Shown here: in pieces, positions 11,435 through 20,533 of the stretch | How the letters are laid out: each line of letters begins with the position of its first letter | How positions within the stretch are numbered: the first letter of the stretch is position 1 | From: Actinomycetes bacterium | Lineage (GTDB): Bacteria; Actinomycetota; Acidimicrobiia; Acidimicrobiales; RAAP-2 | Assembly (NCBI GenBank): GCA_021818025.1 | Contig: JAKAFH010000017.1 | Coordinates: 1-33,721, forward strand | Reading direction: 5' to 3' | Length of the DNA stretch: 33,721 nt | The notes under the pieces: model-generated | Seen by the model: only the letters and a program-made list of their open reading frames with translations | The model's database searches: none | What the model was told of the DNA's origin: nothing | Made by a program: the position numbers and the translations under genes

Positions 11435-12576
11435 TGGTGCACCGGCTCGTCGGCTGGCTCGGCCTCGAGCGCGCCGCGGTTCGTCCAGCGATTGAGCAGC
11501 GGGCTGAACCACGTGAGCAGGCCCACGAGCAGCAGGGCCACCCCGAAGGGGATGAAGACGTTGACCCGCGGCTCGAACAGCGGGAAGAGCACGAAACCAC
11601 ACAGCAGCGCCGTCCAGAGCCACAGGATGAACACCGTGCGCCGATGACCGTGGCCGAGACGCATGAGCCGGTGGTGGATGTGGTTCTTGTCCGGGGTGTG
11701 GAACCCCTGCCCGGTGGCCGTGCGGCGCACGAAGGCCCACACCGCGTCGATGAGCGGGACCCCGAGGATGAACACCGGAATGAGCAACGGCGCGAAGAAG
11801 AAGAACGTGACCCCGCTCGCGGGCGGGGTGCGCCCCCCGATCACCATCGTCGAGGCCGACATCAAGAGCCCGAGCATGAGCGCCCCGGCGTCACCCATGA
11901 AGAGCTTGGCCGGGTGGAAGTTGTCGCGCAGGAAGCCCACGCACACCCCGAAGGTCAGCGCCGCGATCAAGGGCCCGACGTTCGTGACCGGCAGCAGCCC
12001 GAGGTCCTCGAGGCGCAGCCCGTAGACGCACAGCGTCGCCGACGCGATCGCGACGATGCCGGCCGCCAGGCCGTCGAGCCCGTCGATGAGGTTGATGGCG
12101 TTGGAGATCGCAAAGACCCACACCGCGGTGATGACGGGCAGGATCGACGGGCCGAGCACGACGAAGCCGGCGAAGGGCAGCTTCAGCTGGTACATCGTCG
12201 CACCGCTGAAATACAGCACCGAGGCGGCGAGGAACTGCCCGGCGACCTTGGCGGGCGGGCTCATCTCGCGAAAGTCGTCCACCACGCCCACCACGAAGAT
12301 CACCCCGGTCGCGATGACGACCCCGAGCATCTCGTGAGACGACGAGATCACCATGCGCAGCTCGGGGATGAACACCGCCGAGACGAGCGCCACGCACAGC
12401 CCGACGAGCATCGCCGCGCCGCCGCCGTAGGGCGTGACGGTCTGGTGGACCTTGCGCGCGTCGGGCTGGGCCGTGTAGCCCACGCGCAGCGAGATCAGGC
12501 GCGCCGGGCGGTTGAGCAGCATGGTGACGAGGGCCCCGACGAACGCGACGACGGCGTAGGCGAGGATGTTGCGCAC
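11431..12576 (-). CDS. wecA: Undecaprenyl-phosphate N-acetylglucosaminyl 1-phosphate transferase
   Basis: The enzyme loads GlcNAc-1-phosphate onto undecaprenyl (or decaprenyl) phosphate, the first lipid-linked step of envelope polysaccharide synthesis; in mycobacteria the homologue starts arabinogalactan linker synthesis. The 381-residue polytopic protein shows the Mg2+-binding pair Asp100-Asp101 (VVDDF), NLIDGLDGL (162-170), GDAG (228-231) and HIHHRL (299-304), the last being diagnostic for the WecA/TagO branch rather than MraY. GTG 12576 follows the glyA stop by two bases. Position between glyA and the atp genes is the standard actinobacterial one. Confidence 0.93.
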   Translation of the reverse strand: MRNILAYAVVAFVGALVTMLLNRPARLISLRVGYTAQPDARKVHQTVTPYGGGAAMLVGLCVALVSAVFIPELRMVISSSHEMLGVVIATGVIFVVGVVDDFREMSPPAKVAGQFLAASVLYFSGATMYQLKLPFAGFVVLGPSILPVITAVWVFAISNAINLIDGLDGLAAGIVAIASATLCVYGLRLEDLGLLPVTNVGPLIAALTFGVCVGFLRDNFHPAKLFMGDAGALMLGLLMSASTMVIGGRTPPASGVTFFFFAPLLIPVFILGVPLIDAVWAFVRRTATGQGFHTPDKNHIHHRLMRLGHGHRRTVFILWLWTALLCGFVLFPLFEPRVNVFIPFGVALLLVGLLTWFSPLLNRWTNRGALEAEPADEPVHQ

Positions 12577-12578
12577 GG

Positions 12579-13868
12579 CTACCTCACGAAGGTGGCGTAC
12601 GGGTTGAACGAGGCGCAGAGTTCGGCCACGTCGGCGCGCACAGCGCTCACCGTCGCCTCGTCGGCGCGCCCGCGCAGGGCTCGCGCCATGAGGTCGGCGA
12701 CCTGGGTGAACTCACGCTCGCGCATGCCGGCCGTCGTCTGGGCGGCCGTGCCCACGCGCAGCCCGGACGTGATGAAGGGGCTGCGCGGGTCGTCGGGGAT
12801 CGTGTTGCGATTCGTCGTGATCCCCGCGCGGTCGAGGACTTCCTGAGCCTCCTTGCCCGTGAGCTCGGCGTCGAAGTCGCGCAGGTCGAGCAGCACCATG
12901 TGGTTCTCCGTCCCGCCCGAGACCAGGCGGAACCCGTGGTCGGCCAGCGCGGTGGCGAAGGCCCTCGCGTTGGCGACGATCTGCTCGGCGTAGGTCGAAA
13001 AGGACGGCAGGGCGGCCTCGCGGAACGAGACGGCCTTGGCCGCGATCGTGTTCTCGAGCGGTCCCCCCTGCTGGCCCGGGAAGACGGCCGAGTCGATCTT
13101 CTTCGCGTACTCGGCGCGCGCGAGGATGGCGCCCCCGCGCGGGCCGCGCAGGGTCTTGTGCGTGGTGAAGGTCACGACGTCGGCGTAGGGCACCGGGTTG
13201 GGGTGCGCGCCGCCGGCGATCAGACCGGCGACGTGGGCCGAGTCGAACATCAACAGTGCGCCCACCTCGTCGGCGATCTCGCGGAAGGGCGCCGGGTCGA
13301 TGCGCCGCGCGTAGGCCGTCGCACCGGCCACGATCAGCTTGGGCCGGTGCTCGAGGGCGAGGTCGCGCACGTTGTCGAAGTCGATGTGCTCGCCGGGGTT
13401 CTCGGGATCGTCGTTGCGCGGGGTCACCCCGTAGGAGACGAAGTGCCAGGCCTTGGAGGTCATCGACGCCGGTGAGCCGTGGGTCAGGTGGCCACCCTGG
13501 TCGAGGCGCATCGCGAGGATGGTGTCGCCCGTCTCGAGCAGTGCCTGGTAGACCGCCACGTTCGCGTTGGCCCCGCTGTGGGGCTGGACATTGGCGTGGT
13601 CGGCGCCGAAGAGGGCGGTGAGCCGGCGTCGAGCGAGGTCCTCGACCTCGTCGACGATCTGGTTGCCGCCGTAGTAGCGGCGCCCCGGGTAGCCCTCGGC
13701 GTACTTGTTGGTCAGGACCGATCCGGTCGCGGCCATGACCGCCGGCGAGGCGAAGTTCTCACTCGCGATGAGCTGCAGGGTCGAGGTCTGGCGCTGCCAC
13801 TCCTGGCCGAGCAACGACACCAGCTCGTCGTCGTTGGTTATCCATGCGTCGAACGGGGATGACTCCAC
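12579..13868 (-). CDS. glyA: Serine hydroxymethyltransferase
   Basis: GlyA interconverts serine and glycine while loading tetrahydrofolate with a one-carbon unit; it is a cytoplasmic PLP enzyme. The 429-residue product has LIASENF (34-40), the NKYAEGYPGRRYYGG region (54-68), DSAHVAGLIAGG (209-220) and the PLP Lys238 in TTHKTLRGPRGG. Family length is normal. GTG 13868 is preceded by GGAGAGAGG, a good ribosome binding site. Streptomyces also has glyA between tsaC and wecA. The gap to rpiB is 14 bases and to wecA two bases. Confidence 0.97.
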   Translation of the reverse strand: MESSPFDAWITNDDELVSLLGQEWQRQTSTLQLIASENFASPAVMAATGSVLTNKYAEGYPGRRYYGGNQIVDEVEDLARRRLTALFGADHANVQPHSGANANVAVYQALLETGDTILAMRLDQGGHLTHGSPASMTSKAWHFVSYGVTPRNDDPENPGEHIDFDNVRDLALEHRPKLIVAGATAYARRIDPAPFREIADEVGALLMFDSAHVAGLIAGGAHPNPVPYADVVTFTTHKTLRGPRGGAILARAEYAKKIDSAVFPGQQGGPLENTIAAKAVSFREAALPSFSTYAEQIVANARAFATALADHGFRLVSGGTENHMVLLDLRDFDAELTGKEAQEVLDRAGITTNRNTIPDDPRSPFITSGLRVGTAAQTTAGMREREFTQVADLMARALRGRADEATVSAVRADVAELCASFNPYATFVR

Positions 13869-13882
13869 GGCCGCCTCTCTCC

Positions 13883-14332
13883 TCAGGCCCGACGTTCGTC
13901 GAGCTTGGTCAGTTTCTCGATCCGTCCCAGGTGCCGACCCTCACCCGGCGCGGCGTCGAGCCAGGCGCGCAGCGCCTCGACCGCGACCGTCGGACCCGTG
14001 ACGCGACCACCGAAGCACAGCACGTTCGCGTGGTTGTGCTCGCGCGCGAGGTGCGCCGACGTGACGTCGTGCACGAGGGCCGCGCGAACGCCCGGCACCT
14101 TGTTGGCGGCGATGCAGATGCCGATGCCTGAGCCGCAGACCGCGACGCCGAGGTCGGCCTCGCCGGCGGCCACCGACCGGCCGACGGCCTCGCCGAAGTC
14201 GGGATAGTCGACGCTGTCCTCGCCGTTCTCGGTTCCCAGATCCGCGACGTCATAGCCCCATTGCTCGAGCGTGGCGGCAAGATGCGCCTTCAGTTCGTAG
14301 CCGGCGTGATCGGATCCCAGAGCGACGCGCAT
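13883..14332 (-). CDS. rpiB: Ribose-5-phosphate isomerase B
   Basis: RpiB interconverts ribose-5-phosphate and ribulose-5-phosphate in the pentose phosphate pathway. The 149-residue product has GSDHAGYELK (6-15), the catalytic Cys66 within VAVCGSGIGICIAANK, and REHNHANVLCFGGR. ATG 14332 is preferred over GTG 14341 because the residues ahead of MRVALGSDH are not conserved, and because a TAGGGT hexamer overlaps that GTG and sits seven bases before the ATG. It is the first gene of the long run that ends with atpC. Confidence 0.95.
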   Translation of the reverse strand: MRVALGSDHAGYELKAHLAATLEQWGYDVADLGTENGEDSVDYPDFGEAVGRSVAAGEADLGVAVCGSGIGICIAANKVPGVRAALVHDVTSAHLAREHNHANVLCFGGRVTGPTVAVEALRAWLDAAPGEGRHLGRIEKLTKLDERRA

Positions 14333-14339
14333 TACCCCC

Positions 14340-14345
14340 ACCCTA
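14340..14345 (-). promoter_or_regulatory. -10 element for leaderless rpiB-glyA-wecA-atp run
   Basis: TAGGGT on the minus strand is followed by seven bases and the rpiB ATG, without a Shine-Dalgarno sequence. If no inner promoter exists, this drives twelve genes down to atpC. It shares a 59-bp divergent gap with the carboxylase operon promoter. Confidence 0.6.
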
Positions 14346-14379
14346 CCCGTCGGTCATTTGCCCTCACCGGTGCCGGCCC

Positions 14380-14385
14380 TAGTAT
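14380..14385 (+). promoter_or_regulatory. -10 element for leaderless acyl-CoA carboxylase operon
   Basis: TAGTAT is followed by six bases and the GTG at 14392. A TTGCCC at 14358-14363 lies 16 bases upstream as a possible -35. The two divergent promoters are close enough to be controlled together; no clear operator palindrome is seen. Confidence 0.6.
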
Positions 14386-14391
14386 CGGCGC

Positions 14392-16029
14392 GTGGAGCGA
14401 CACCTCTTAGCCCCGGCGCTGGTCTCACGACTCGACATCGTCGGCGACGCCTTCCATCAGAATCGCACCGACATGCTCGAGCAGCTGTCGGTCATCGACG
14501 ACCTCCTTGACCAGGCCAACGCCGGTGGCGGCGAGCAGGCGATGGCCCGGCTGCGCAGCCGCGGCAAGATGCCGGTGCGCGAGCGCATCGCGGCCGTGCT
14601 CGACCCCGACAGCCCCTTCCTCGAGATCTCCGCACTCGCGGGCTACGACTCGGACTACGCCATGGGCGGCGGCATGGTCGTGGGCATCGGGGTCATCGCG
14701 GGCACCGAGTGCGTGATCATGGCCAACGACCCATCGGTGCTCGGCGGGGCGCTCACGATCTACTCGGCCAAGAAGTGGATGCGCGCCCTCGAGATCGCCC
14801 GGGACAACCAGATCCCCTACGTGAGCTTCGTGGAGTCGGCCGGCGCCGACCTGCGCGTGGGCAGCGGTGGCGGCGGCAAGATGAACACCGGCCACTTCGC
14901 CGAGAGCGGTCGCTTCTTCTACGACCTGATCGAGCTATCCAAGATGCGCGTGCCGACGGTGAGCGTCGTCTTTGGCTCCTCGACGGCCGGCGGGGCCTAC
15001 CAGCCCGGGCTCTCGGACTACAACATCGTGGTGAAGGACCAGTCCAAGATCTTCCTCGCGGGGCCGCCACTCGTGAAGATGGCCACGGGCGAGGAGACCG
15101 ATGACGAGACCCTGGGCGGCGCGCGGATGCACGCCGAGGTGTCCGGGCTCGGCGACTACTTCGCCGAGGACGAGATGGACGCGATCCGGCTGTGCCGCGA
15201 GGTCGTCTCGCACCTCAACTGGCGAAAGCGCGGCCCCGGTCCGTCGCTGCGCGTCGAGGAGCCGGTGCTCGATCCCGAGGAGCTGCTCGGCATCGTGAGC
15301 CGCGACCTTCGCCAGCCCGTCGACGTGCGCGAGATCATCGGGCGGGTCGTGGACGGCTCGCGCTTCGAGGAGTTCAAGGCGCGCTACGGCTCGACCATGA
15401 TCTGCGGCTGGGCCTCGATCCACGGCTACCCCGTCGGCATCCTCGGCAACAACGGCGTGATCTACCCGCACGCGGCCGAGAAGGCGGGTCAGTTCATCCA
15501 GTTGTGCAACCAGATCGACGTGCCCCTGATCTTCCTGCAGAACATCACCGGTTACATGGTCGGGCGCGAGGCCGAGGCCGAGGGGATCATCAAAAAAGGC
15601 TCCCAGATGCTCAATGCCGTCACGAACTCGACGGTGCCCCACCTGACCGTGATCGTCGGCTCCTCCTACGGCGCGGGCACCTACGGGATGTCCGGGCGGG
15701 CCTTTGGCAACCGGTTCACCTTCCTGTGGCCGACGGCCAAGATCGCCGTCATGGGCCCCAAGCAGATCGCCGGGGTCATGAGCCAGGTCCGCCGCGCCCA
15801 GGCCGAGCGCAAGGGCGAGCCCTTCGACGAGGACGAGGACGCCAAGATCGTCGCCATGGTCGAGGAGATGCAGGAAAAGGGTTCCCTCGCGTTGGCCGCC
15901 ACCGGCGTCGTGAGCGACGACGGCATCATCGATCCGCGCGACACGCGCACCGTGCTCGGCCTGTGCCTCTCGGTAGTGCGCAGCCGGCCGGTCGAGGGCG
16001 CCACGAGCTACGGGGTGTTCCGACTATGA
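14392..16029 (+). CDS. Acyl-CoA carboxylase carboxyltransferase (beta) subunit
   Basis: This is the subunit that moves the carboxyl group from carboxybiotin to an acyl-CoA. The 545-residue protein has the two crotonase-like halves of the family: ANDPSVLGGALT and SSTAGGAYQPGLSDY in the first half, IFLAGPPLVKMATGEE near its end, and IGRVVDGSRFEEFKARYG, QNITGYMVG and SSYGAGTYGMSGRAFGNRF in the second. The AGPPLVKMATGEE form and overall length resemble methylcrotonyl- and geranyl-CoA carboxylases more than the propionyl-CoA type. Substrate is therefore probably a branched or isoprenoid enoyl-CoA, by inference. GTG 14392 is a leaderless start. The stop overlaps the next ATG (ATGA), so the two subunits are translationally coupled. 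Confidence 0.9.
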   Translation: MERHLLAPALVSRLDIVGDAFHQNRTDMLEQLSVIDDLLDQANAGGGEQAMARLRSRGKMPVRERIAAVLDPDSPFLEISALAGYDSDYAMGGGMVVGIGVIAGTECVIMANDPSVLGGALTIYSAKKWMRALEIARDNQIPYVSFVESAGADLRVGSGGGGKMNTGHFAESGRFFYDLIELSKMRVPTVSVVFGSSTAGGAYQPGLSDYNIVVKDQSKIFLAGPPLVKMATGEETDDETLGGARMHAEVSGLGDYFAEDEMDAIRLCREVVSHLNWRKRGPGPSLRVEEPVLDPEELLGIVSRDLRQPVDVREIIGRVVDGSRFEEFKARYGSTMICGWASIHGYPVGILGNNGVIYPHAAEKAGQFIQLCNQIDVPLIFLQNITGYMVGREAEAEGIIKKGSQMLNAVTNSTVPHLTVIVGSSYGAGTYGMSGRAFGNRFTFLWPTAKIAVMGPKQIAGVMSQVRRAQAERKGEPFDEDEDAKIVAMVEEMQEKGSLALAATGVVSDDGIIDPRDTRTVLGLCLSVVRSRPVEGATSYGVFRL

Positions 16030-17960
16030 CCATGACGAGCGTCCTCGTCGCCAACCGGGGCGAGATCGCGCGGCGCGTGATCCGCGGCGCGCGTGCCCTG
16101 GGACTGCGCACCGTCGCGGTCTACGTCGACGGCGACGTGCGCGCGCCCTTCGTGACCGACGCCGACGTCGCGATCCGTCTCGCCACCGGCTACCTCGACG
16201 GCGCCGCCGTCATCGAGGCGGCCGTGCGCGCCGGGGCCGACGCGATCCACCCGGGCTACGGCTTCCTCTCGGAGAACGCCGACTTCGCCCGGGCCGTCAC
16301 CGCCGCCGGGCTCACCTGGGTCGGACCGCCGCCCGCGGTGATCGAGGCCATGGGCGACAAGCTCGCGGCCAAGGACCTCGCCCGGTCGCTCAACGTCCCG
16401 GTCCTCGTCTCGAGCGAGGACCCCGCCGACGCGCAGTCCGTCGGCTTCCCGCTGCTGGTGAAGGCCGCGGCGGGCGGCGGCGGCAAGGGCATGCGCCTGG
16501 TGACCTCGATCGACCAGCTCGAGGAGTCCGTCGCGGCCGCGCGGCGCGAGGCCCTCGGCGGCTTCGGTGACGACCGGGTCTTCCTCGAGCGCTACGTCGG
16601 CGCGTCGCGCCACGTGGAGATCCAGATCCTCGGCGACGCCCACGGCAACCTGGTGCACCTGGGCGAGCGCGAGTGCTCGATCCAGCGGCGCCACCAGAAG
16701 CTCGTCGAGGAGTCGCCCTCGCCCATCGTGGACCCGGCGATGCGCGCCGCGATGGGCGAGGCCGCCCTCACACTCGCGCGCGCCATCGGTTACCAGTCCG
16801 CTGGCACGGTCGAGTTCCTGGTCGACGACGCCACGCGAGACTTCTTCTTCCTCGAGGTGAACACGCGGCTCCAGGTGGAGCACCCGGTCACCGAGATGGT
16901 GACGGGCGTGGACCTCGTGCGCGAGCAGCTGCGCATCGCCGACGGCCATCCGCTGAGCGCCCCCGAATCCGCCACACCCAACGGCTGGGCGATCGAGGTC
17001 CGGCTCTGTGCCGAGGACCCCAGTGCCGGCTTCCTGCCGGCGACGGGCGTGCTCGCCGCCTTCGAGCCGGCCGACGCGCCCGCGGTGCGTTGGGAGTCGG
17101 GCGTCGAGCGCGGGTCGGTCGTCTCGGTCGCCTTCGACCCGCTGCTCGCCAAGGTCATCGCCCACGCCCCGACGCGCGACGAGGCCGCCGGCGTGCTCGC
17201 GAGCGCCCTCGAGCGACTCCACCTCGGCGGGGTCGTGACCAACCGGGACTTCCTCGCCGCCACCCTTCGCCACCCCGGCTTCCTCGCCGGAGACACCACG
17301 ACCGACTTCATCGAGCGCCACCGGCCCAGCCGCACGCTCGCGCTGAGTGAGGACGAGCTCACCGACGCCGCGGTCGCGGCCGCGCTCTGGCTCTCGGGAC
17401 GCCACCGCCACGACGCCACCGTGCTCGCCTCGGTGCCGAGCGGCTGGCGCAACGCGCGCCTGCCCGACCAGCGCGTCGAGCTGCGCCACGGGGAGCGGAC
17501 CATCGCCGTCGACTACCACGTGCGTCGCGACGGCACCGTCGCGACCTCGTCGGGTTCGGCCCGGGTCGTCGCCTGGACGCCGACGTCGATCGACGTGGCG
17601 GTGAACGACCGGCGCTGGCGCGCCCGGGTCAGCGCCGCCGCGCACCACCTCTACGTGCAGGTGCCCGGCGGCACCGTCGAGTTCGCCCTCGTGTCGCGCT
17701 TTCGCGTGCCCGGGGTCGTCGACACCGTCGGCGGCCTGCTCGCGCCGATGCCCGGCGTCGTGATCGACCTGCGCGCGAGCGTCGGCGAGCACGTGCGCGC
17801 CGGCGCGACCCTGGTCGTGCTCGAGGCGATGAAGATGGAGCACCCGATCACCGCCCCGACCGACGGCGTCGTGCGCGCCATCCTCGTTGGTCAGGGCCAG
17901 CAGGTGGACGGTGGCGCCGAGCTCCTCGACTTCGAGCCCGACGAGTCCGCCGAAGACTAG
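16026..17960 (+). CDS. Acyl-CoA carboxylase biotin carboxylase/carrier (alpha) subunit
   Basis: The alpha subunit carboxylates its own biotin with ATP and bicarbonate. The 644-residue protein starts with the biotin carboxylase N-domain (VLVANRGEIARRVIR, residues 6-20; HPGYGFLSENADF, 75-87), then the ATP-grasp domain with KAAAGGGGKGMRLV (146-159) and FLEVNTRLQVEHPVTE (275-290). A middle linker of about 120 residues follows. The C-terminal carrier domain has EAMKMEHP with biotinyl-Lys603. ATG 16026 overlaps the upstream stop; the open frame continues upstream only as a shadow of the beta-subunit gene. Full-length and apparently functional. Confidence 0.93.
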   Translation: MTMTSVLVANRGEIARRVIRGARALGLRTVAVYVDGDVRAPFVTDADVAIRLATGYLDGAAVIEAAVRAGADAIHPGYGFLSENADFARAVTAAGLTWVGPPPAVIEAMGDKLAAKDLARSLNVPVLVSSEDPADAQSVGFPLLVKAAAGGGGKGMRLVTSIDQLEESVAAARREALGGFGDDRVFLERYVGASRHVEIQILGDAHGNLVHLGERECSIQRRHQKLVEESPSPIVDPAMRAAMGEAALTLARAIGYQSAGTVEFLVDDATRDFFFLEVNTRLQVEHPVTEMVTGVDLVREQLRIADGHPLSAPESATPNGWAIEVRLCAEDPSAGFLPATGVLAAFEPADAPAVRWESGVERGSVVSVAFDPLLAKVIAHAPTRDEAAGVLASALERLHLGGVVTNRDFLAATLRHPGFLAGDTTTDFIERHRPSRTLALSEDELTDAAVAAALWLSGRHRHDATVLASVPSGWRNARLPDQRVELRHGERTIAVDYHVRRDGTVATSSGSARVVAWTPTSIDVAVNDRRWRARVSAAAHHLYVQVPGGTVEFALVSRFRVPGVVDTVGGLLAPMPGVVIDLRASVGEHVRAGATLVVLEAMKMEHPITAPTDGVVRAILVGQGQQVDGGAELLDFEPDESAED

Positions 17961-17966
17961 GTCGCC

Positions 17967-19733
17967 GTGGCCGACCCGATCCGCATCGCCAACTGCTCGG
18001 GCTTCTACGGCGACCGCCTGTCGGCCGCGCGCGAGATGGTCGAGGGCGGTCCCATCGACGTGCTGACCGGCGACTGGCTGGCCGAGCTGACGATGCTCAT
18101 CCTCGCGCGCACCCGGCTGAAGCACCCCGGCGGCGGCTACGCGCGCAGCTTCGTCACCCAGATGGAGCAGGTCATGGGGTCCTGCCTCGATCGCGGCATC
18201 AAGGTCGTCTCCAACGCCGGCGGCCTCGACCCGGACCACTGCGCGAGTGCGGTCGCCGAGGTCGCCGACCGGCTCGGGCTCGCGCCGCGCATCGCCTACG
18301 TGAACGGCGATGACCTGCTCGGGCGACTCGACGAGCTCGGCGCGAGCGGCTACGGCCTCGTCGACTTCGAGTCCGGCGAGCCCCTGACCTCGAGCGCACT
18401 GCTCACGGCCAACGCCTACCTGGGCGCCTTTGGGATCGTGGAAGCGCTCGATCTCGGCGCCGACATCGTCATCACCGGCCGGGTGACCGACGCGGCCGTG
18501 GTGTGCGGTCCGGCCGCGTGGCACCACCGCTGGGCGCGCGACGACTACGACGCCCTCGCCGGGGCGGTCGTCGCCGGCCACGTCATCGAGTGCGGCGCCC
18601 AAGCGACCGGCGGCAACTACTCGTTCTTCACCGAGGTCGCCGACCTGACCCACGTGGGCTTCCCCTGGGCCGAGGTCGCCTCAGACGGCTCGTGCGTGAT
18701 CGGCAAGCACGACGGCACCGGCGGCGAGGTCTCGATCGGCACGGTGACCTCCCAGCTGCTCTACGAGATCGCCGGCCCGCGCTACCTCGGACCCGACGTG
18801 ACGGCCCGCTTCGACACGATCGCCCTCGACCAGCTGGGGCCCGACCGCGTGCGCATCAGCGGCGTGCGGGGCGAGGCACCGCCGGCGACCTTGAAGGTCG
18901 CCACCAACGAGCTCGGCGGCTTCCGTCAGGACCTGCACATCGCCCTCACGGGCCTTGACGTCGAGCGCAAGGCCGCCGTCGTGGAGGCGGCTTTCTGGGA
19001 TGCCTGTCCCTACGGGCCCGAGGACTTCGAGCGGGTAACGACGCGCCTGTCGCGCACCGACAAGGTGGACCCGGCGACCAACGACGAGGCGGTCGCCCTG
19101 TGGCACCTCACCCTGCGCGACCGCGACGAGCGCAAGGTCGGCCGGGCGGTCGCCAACGCTGGCGTCGAGATCGCCCTAGCGACCATCCCGGGCTACTTCG
19201 GGATCGGCAACGCGCCCGGCGCAGCGACGCCCTTCGGGGTCTACCGCCCGGCCCTCGTCGCGGCCTCGGTCGTGGCCCAGTACGTGACGGTACTCGGCGG
19301 CGAGACCCGCGTCGTCGACTCGCTCGCCCCGGGCGCCGGGACCGCGCCGGGCGTCGACCAGGTCGACCACGGCCGGAGCGAACCCGTCGCGGGCCCGACG
19401 ACGCGCGTCGCCCTCGGGCGCCTCGTCGGGGCGCGCTCGGGGGACAAGGGCGGCCACGCGAATCTCGGGGTCTTCGCGCGCGACGAGCGCATCTGGGCCT
19501 GGCTCGACGGGTTCCTCTCCACCGAGCGACTGGCCGAGCTGCTGCCCGAGATCGCGACGCTGCGCGTGGACCGCTATCGCCTGGGGAACCTCTCGGCACT
19601 CAACTTCGTCATCCACGACCTGCTCGAGGAGGGTGTCGCCGCCTCGTCGCGGCTCGACAAGCAGGCCAAGGGCCTCGGTGAGTGGCTGCGCAGCCGTCTG
19701 GTCGACGCACCGAGTGAACTGGTCGACTCGTGA
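17967..19733 (+). CDS. AtuA-family protein (DUF1446), acyclic terpene utilisation-like
   Basis: The 588-residue protein belongs to the AtuA/DUF1446 family, named after the first gene of the Pseudomonas acyclic terpene (citronellol/geraniol) cluster. Its biochemical role is not established. Visible family features are IANCSGFYGDRLSAAREM near the N-terminus, LTGDWLAELTM, SNAGGLDP (about residues 72-79), ADIVITGRVTDAA, GHVIECGAQATGGNYSFF and, in the C-terminal domain, GRLVGARSGDKGGHANLG, typical of a second module often fused to AtuA. GTG 17967 is six bases after the carboxylase stop. Such genes commonly neighbour acyl-CoA carboxylases in actinobacteria, which supports a shared pathway. Confidence 0.85.
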   Translation: MADPIRIANCSGFYGDRLSAAREMVEGGPIDVLTGDWLAELTMLILARTRLKHPGGGYARSFVTQMEQVMGSCLDRGIKVVSNAGGLDPDHCASAVAEVADRLGLAPRIAYVNGDDLLGRLDELGASGYGLVDFESGEPLTSSALLTANAYLGAFGIVEALDLGADIVITGRVTDAAVVCGPAAWHHRWARDDYDALAGAVVAGHVIECGAQATGGNYSFFTEVADLTHVGFPWAEVASDGSCVIGKHDGTGGEVSIGTVTSQLLYEIAGPRYLGPDVTARFDTIALDQLGPDRVRISGVRGEAPPATLKVATNELGGFRQDLHIALTGLDVERKAAVVEAAFWDACPYGPEDFERVTTRLSRTDKVDPATNDEAVALWHLTLRDRDERKVGRAVANAGVEIALATIPGYFGIGNAPGAATPFGVYRPALVAASVVAQYVTVLGGETRVVDSLAPGAGTAPGVDQVDHGRSEPVAGPTTRVALGRLVGARSGDKGGHANLGVFARDERIWAWLDGFLSTERLAELLPEIATLRVDRYRLGNLSALNFVIHDLLEEGVAASSRLDKQAKGLGEWLRSRLVDAPSELVDS

Positions 19734-20533
19734 GCTCGCGCGCCGAGCTCGACGCGCTGGCGCGCGACCTCGCCGACGAGCAGGCGTCACTCGACGGCCT
19801 CGTCGCCGCGCTCGACGACGCCGCGTGGGGCCTCGACACGCCGGCCGCCGGCTGGACGGTCCTCGACCAGATTGGCCACCTCGCCTACTTCGACGCCGCG
19901 GCGGCCCTGGCGATGCGCAGCCCCGACGAGTTTCACGCCTCCCTCGAGGGCGTCGCGACCGCCGCGCTCGCCGGCGAGCTCGACGACCTCACGCTCGGGC
20001 CCTGGCGCGCGCTCGCGCCCGCGGCAGTGCTCGCGGGCTGGCGCGCCAATCGAGACGACCTCGCCGCCGCCGCCGCGGCCCTCGACCCGGAGCGGCGCGT
20101 CCCGTGGTACGGGCCGGCGATGAGCGCCGCGTCGTTTCTCACCGCGCGCCTGATGGAGACCTGGGCCCACGGCACCGACGTGGCTGACGCGCTCGGGACC
20201 CACCTGGCGGCGACCGACCGGCTCGTGCACGTCGCGCGCCTCGGGGTGATCACGCGGGGCTGGTCCTACGCAGTGCGCGGCGAGACGGCGCCCGAGGGCC
20301 GCGTGCGCGTCGAACTGACGGGCCCGAGCGGCGCCGCCTGGACCTGGGGCGACGCGCAGGCCGAGGACGTGGTGCGCGGGCCGGCCGAGGACTTCTGTCT
20401 CGTGGTGACCCAGCGGCGCCACCTCGAGGACACCGCGCTCGAAACCGGCGAGCTCGCACGACACTGGCTGATCCGCGCGCAGGCTTTCGCCGGCGGCGCC
20501 ACGACCGGCCCCAACCCAAAGGAGCGACCATGA
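19730..20533 (+). CDS. DinB-like metal-binding protein (TIGR03084 / maleylpyruvate isomerase N-terminal type)
   Basis: A 267-residue protein with an N-terminal four-helix DinB-like domain and a C-terminal sterol-carrier-like part. The conserved metal ligands appear to be His50 (DQIGHLAYFD), Glu143 and His147 (METWAHGTDV). The relatives act as thiol-dependent isomerases or are of unknown function; TIGR03084 proteins are frequent beside AtuA-like and acyl-CoA carboxylase genes in actinobacteria. GTG 19730 overlaps the upstream stop (GTGA), and ATGA joins it to the next gene. No direct evidence for its reaction. Confidence 0.8.
   Translation: MSSRAELDALARDLADEQASLDGLVAALDDAAWGLDTPAAGWTVLDQIGHLAYFDAAAALAMRSPDEFHASLEGVATAALAGELDDLTLGPWRALAPAAVLAGWRANRDDLAAAAAALDPERRVPWYGPAMSAASFLTARLMETWAHGTDVADALGTHLAATDRLVHVARLGVITRGWSYAVRGETAPEGRVRVELTGPSGAAWTWGDAQAEDVVRGPAEDFCLVVTQRRHLEDTALETGELARHWLIRAQAFAGGATTGPNPKERP

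Noticed and set aside
16008-18653. Very long open frame (881 codons) on the minus strand
   Set aside because: It is antisense to the biotin carboxylase and AtuA-like genes, rich in Arg, His and Asp from GC-biased codons, and matches no family.
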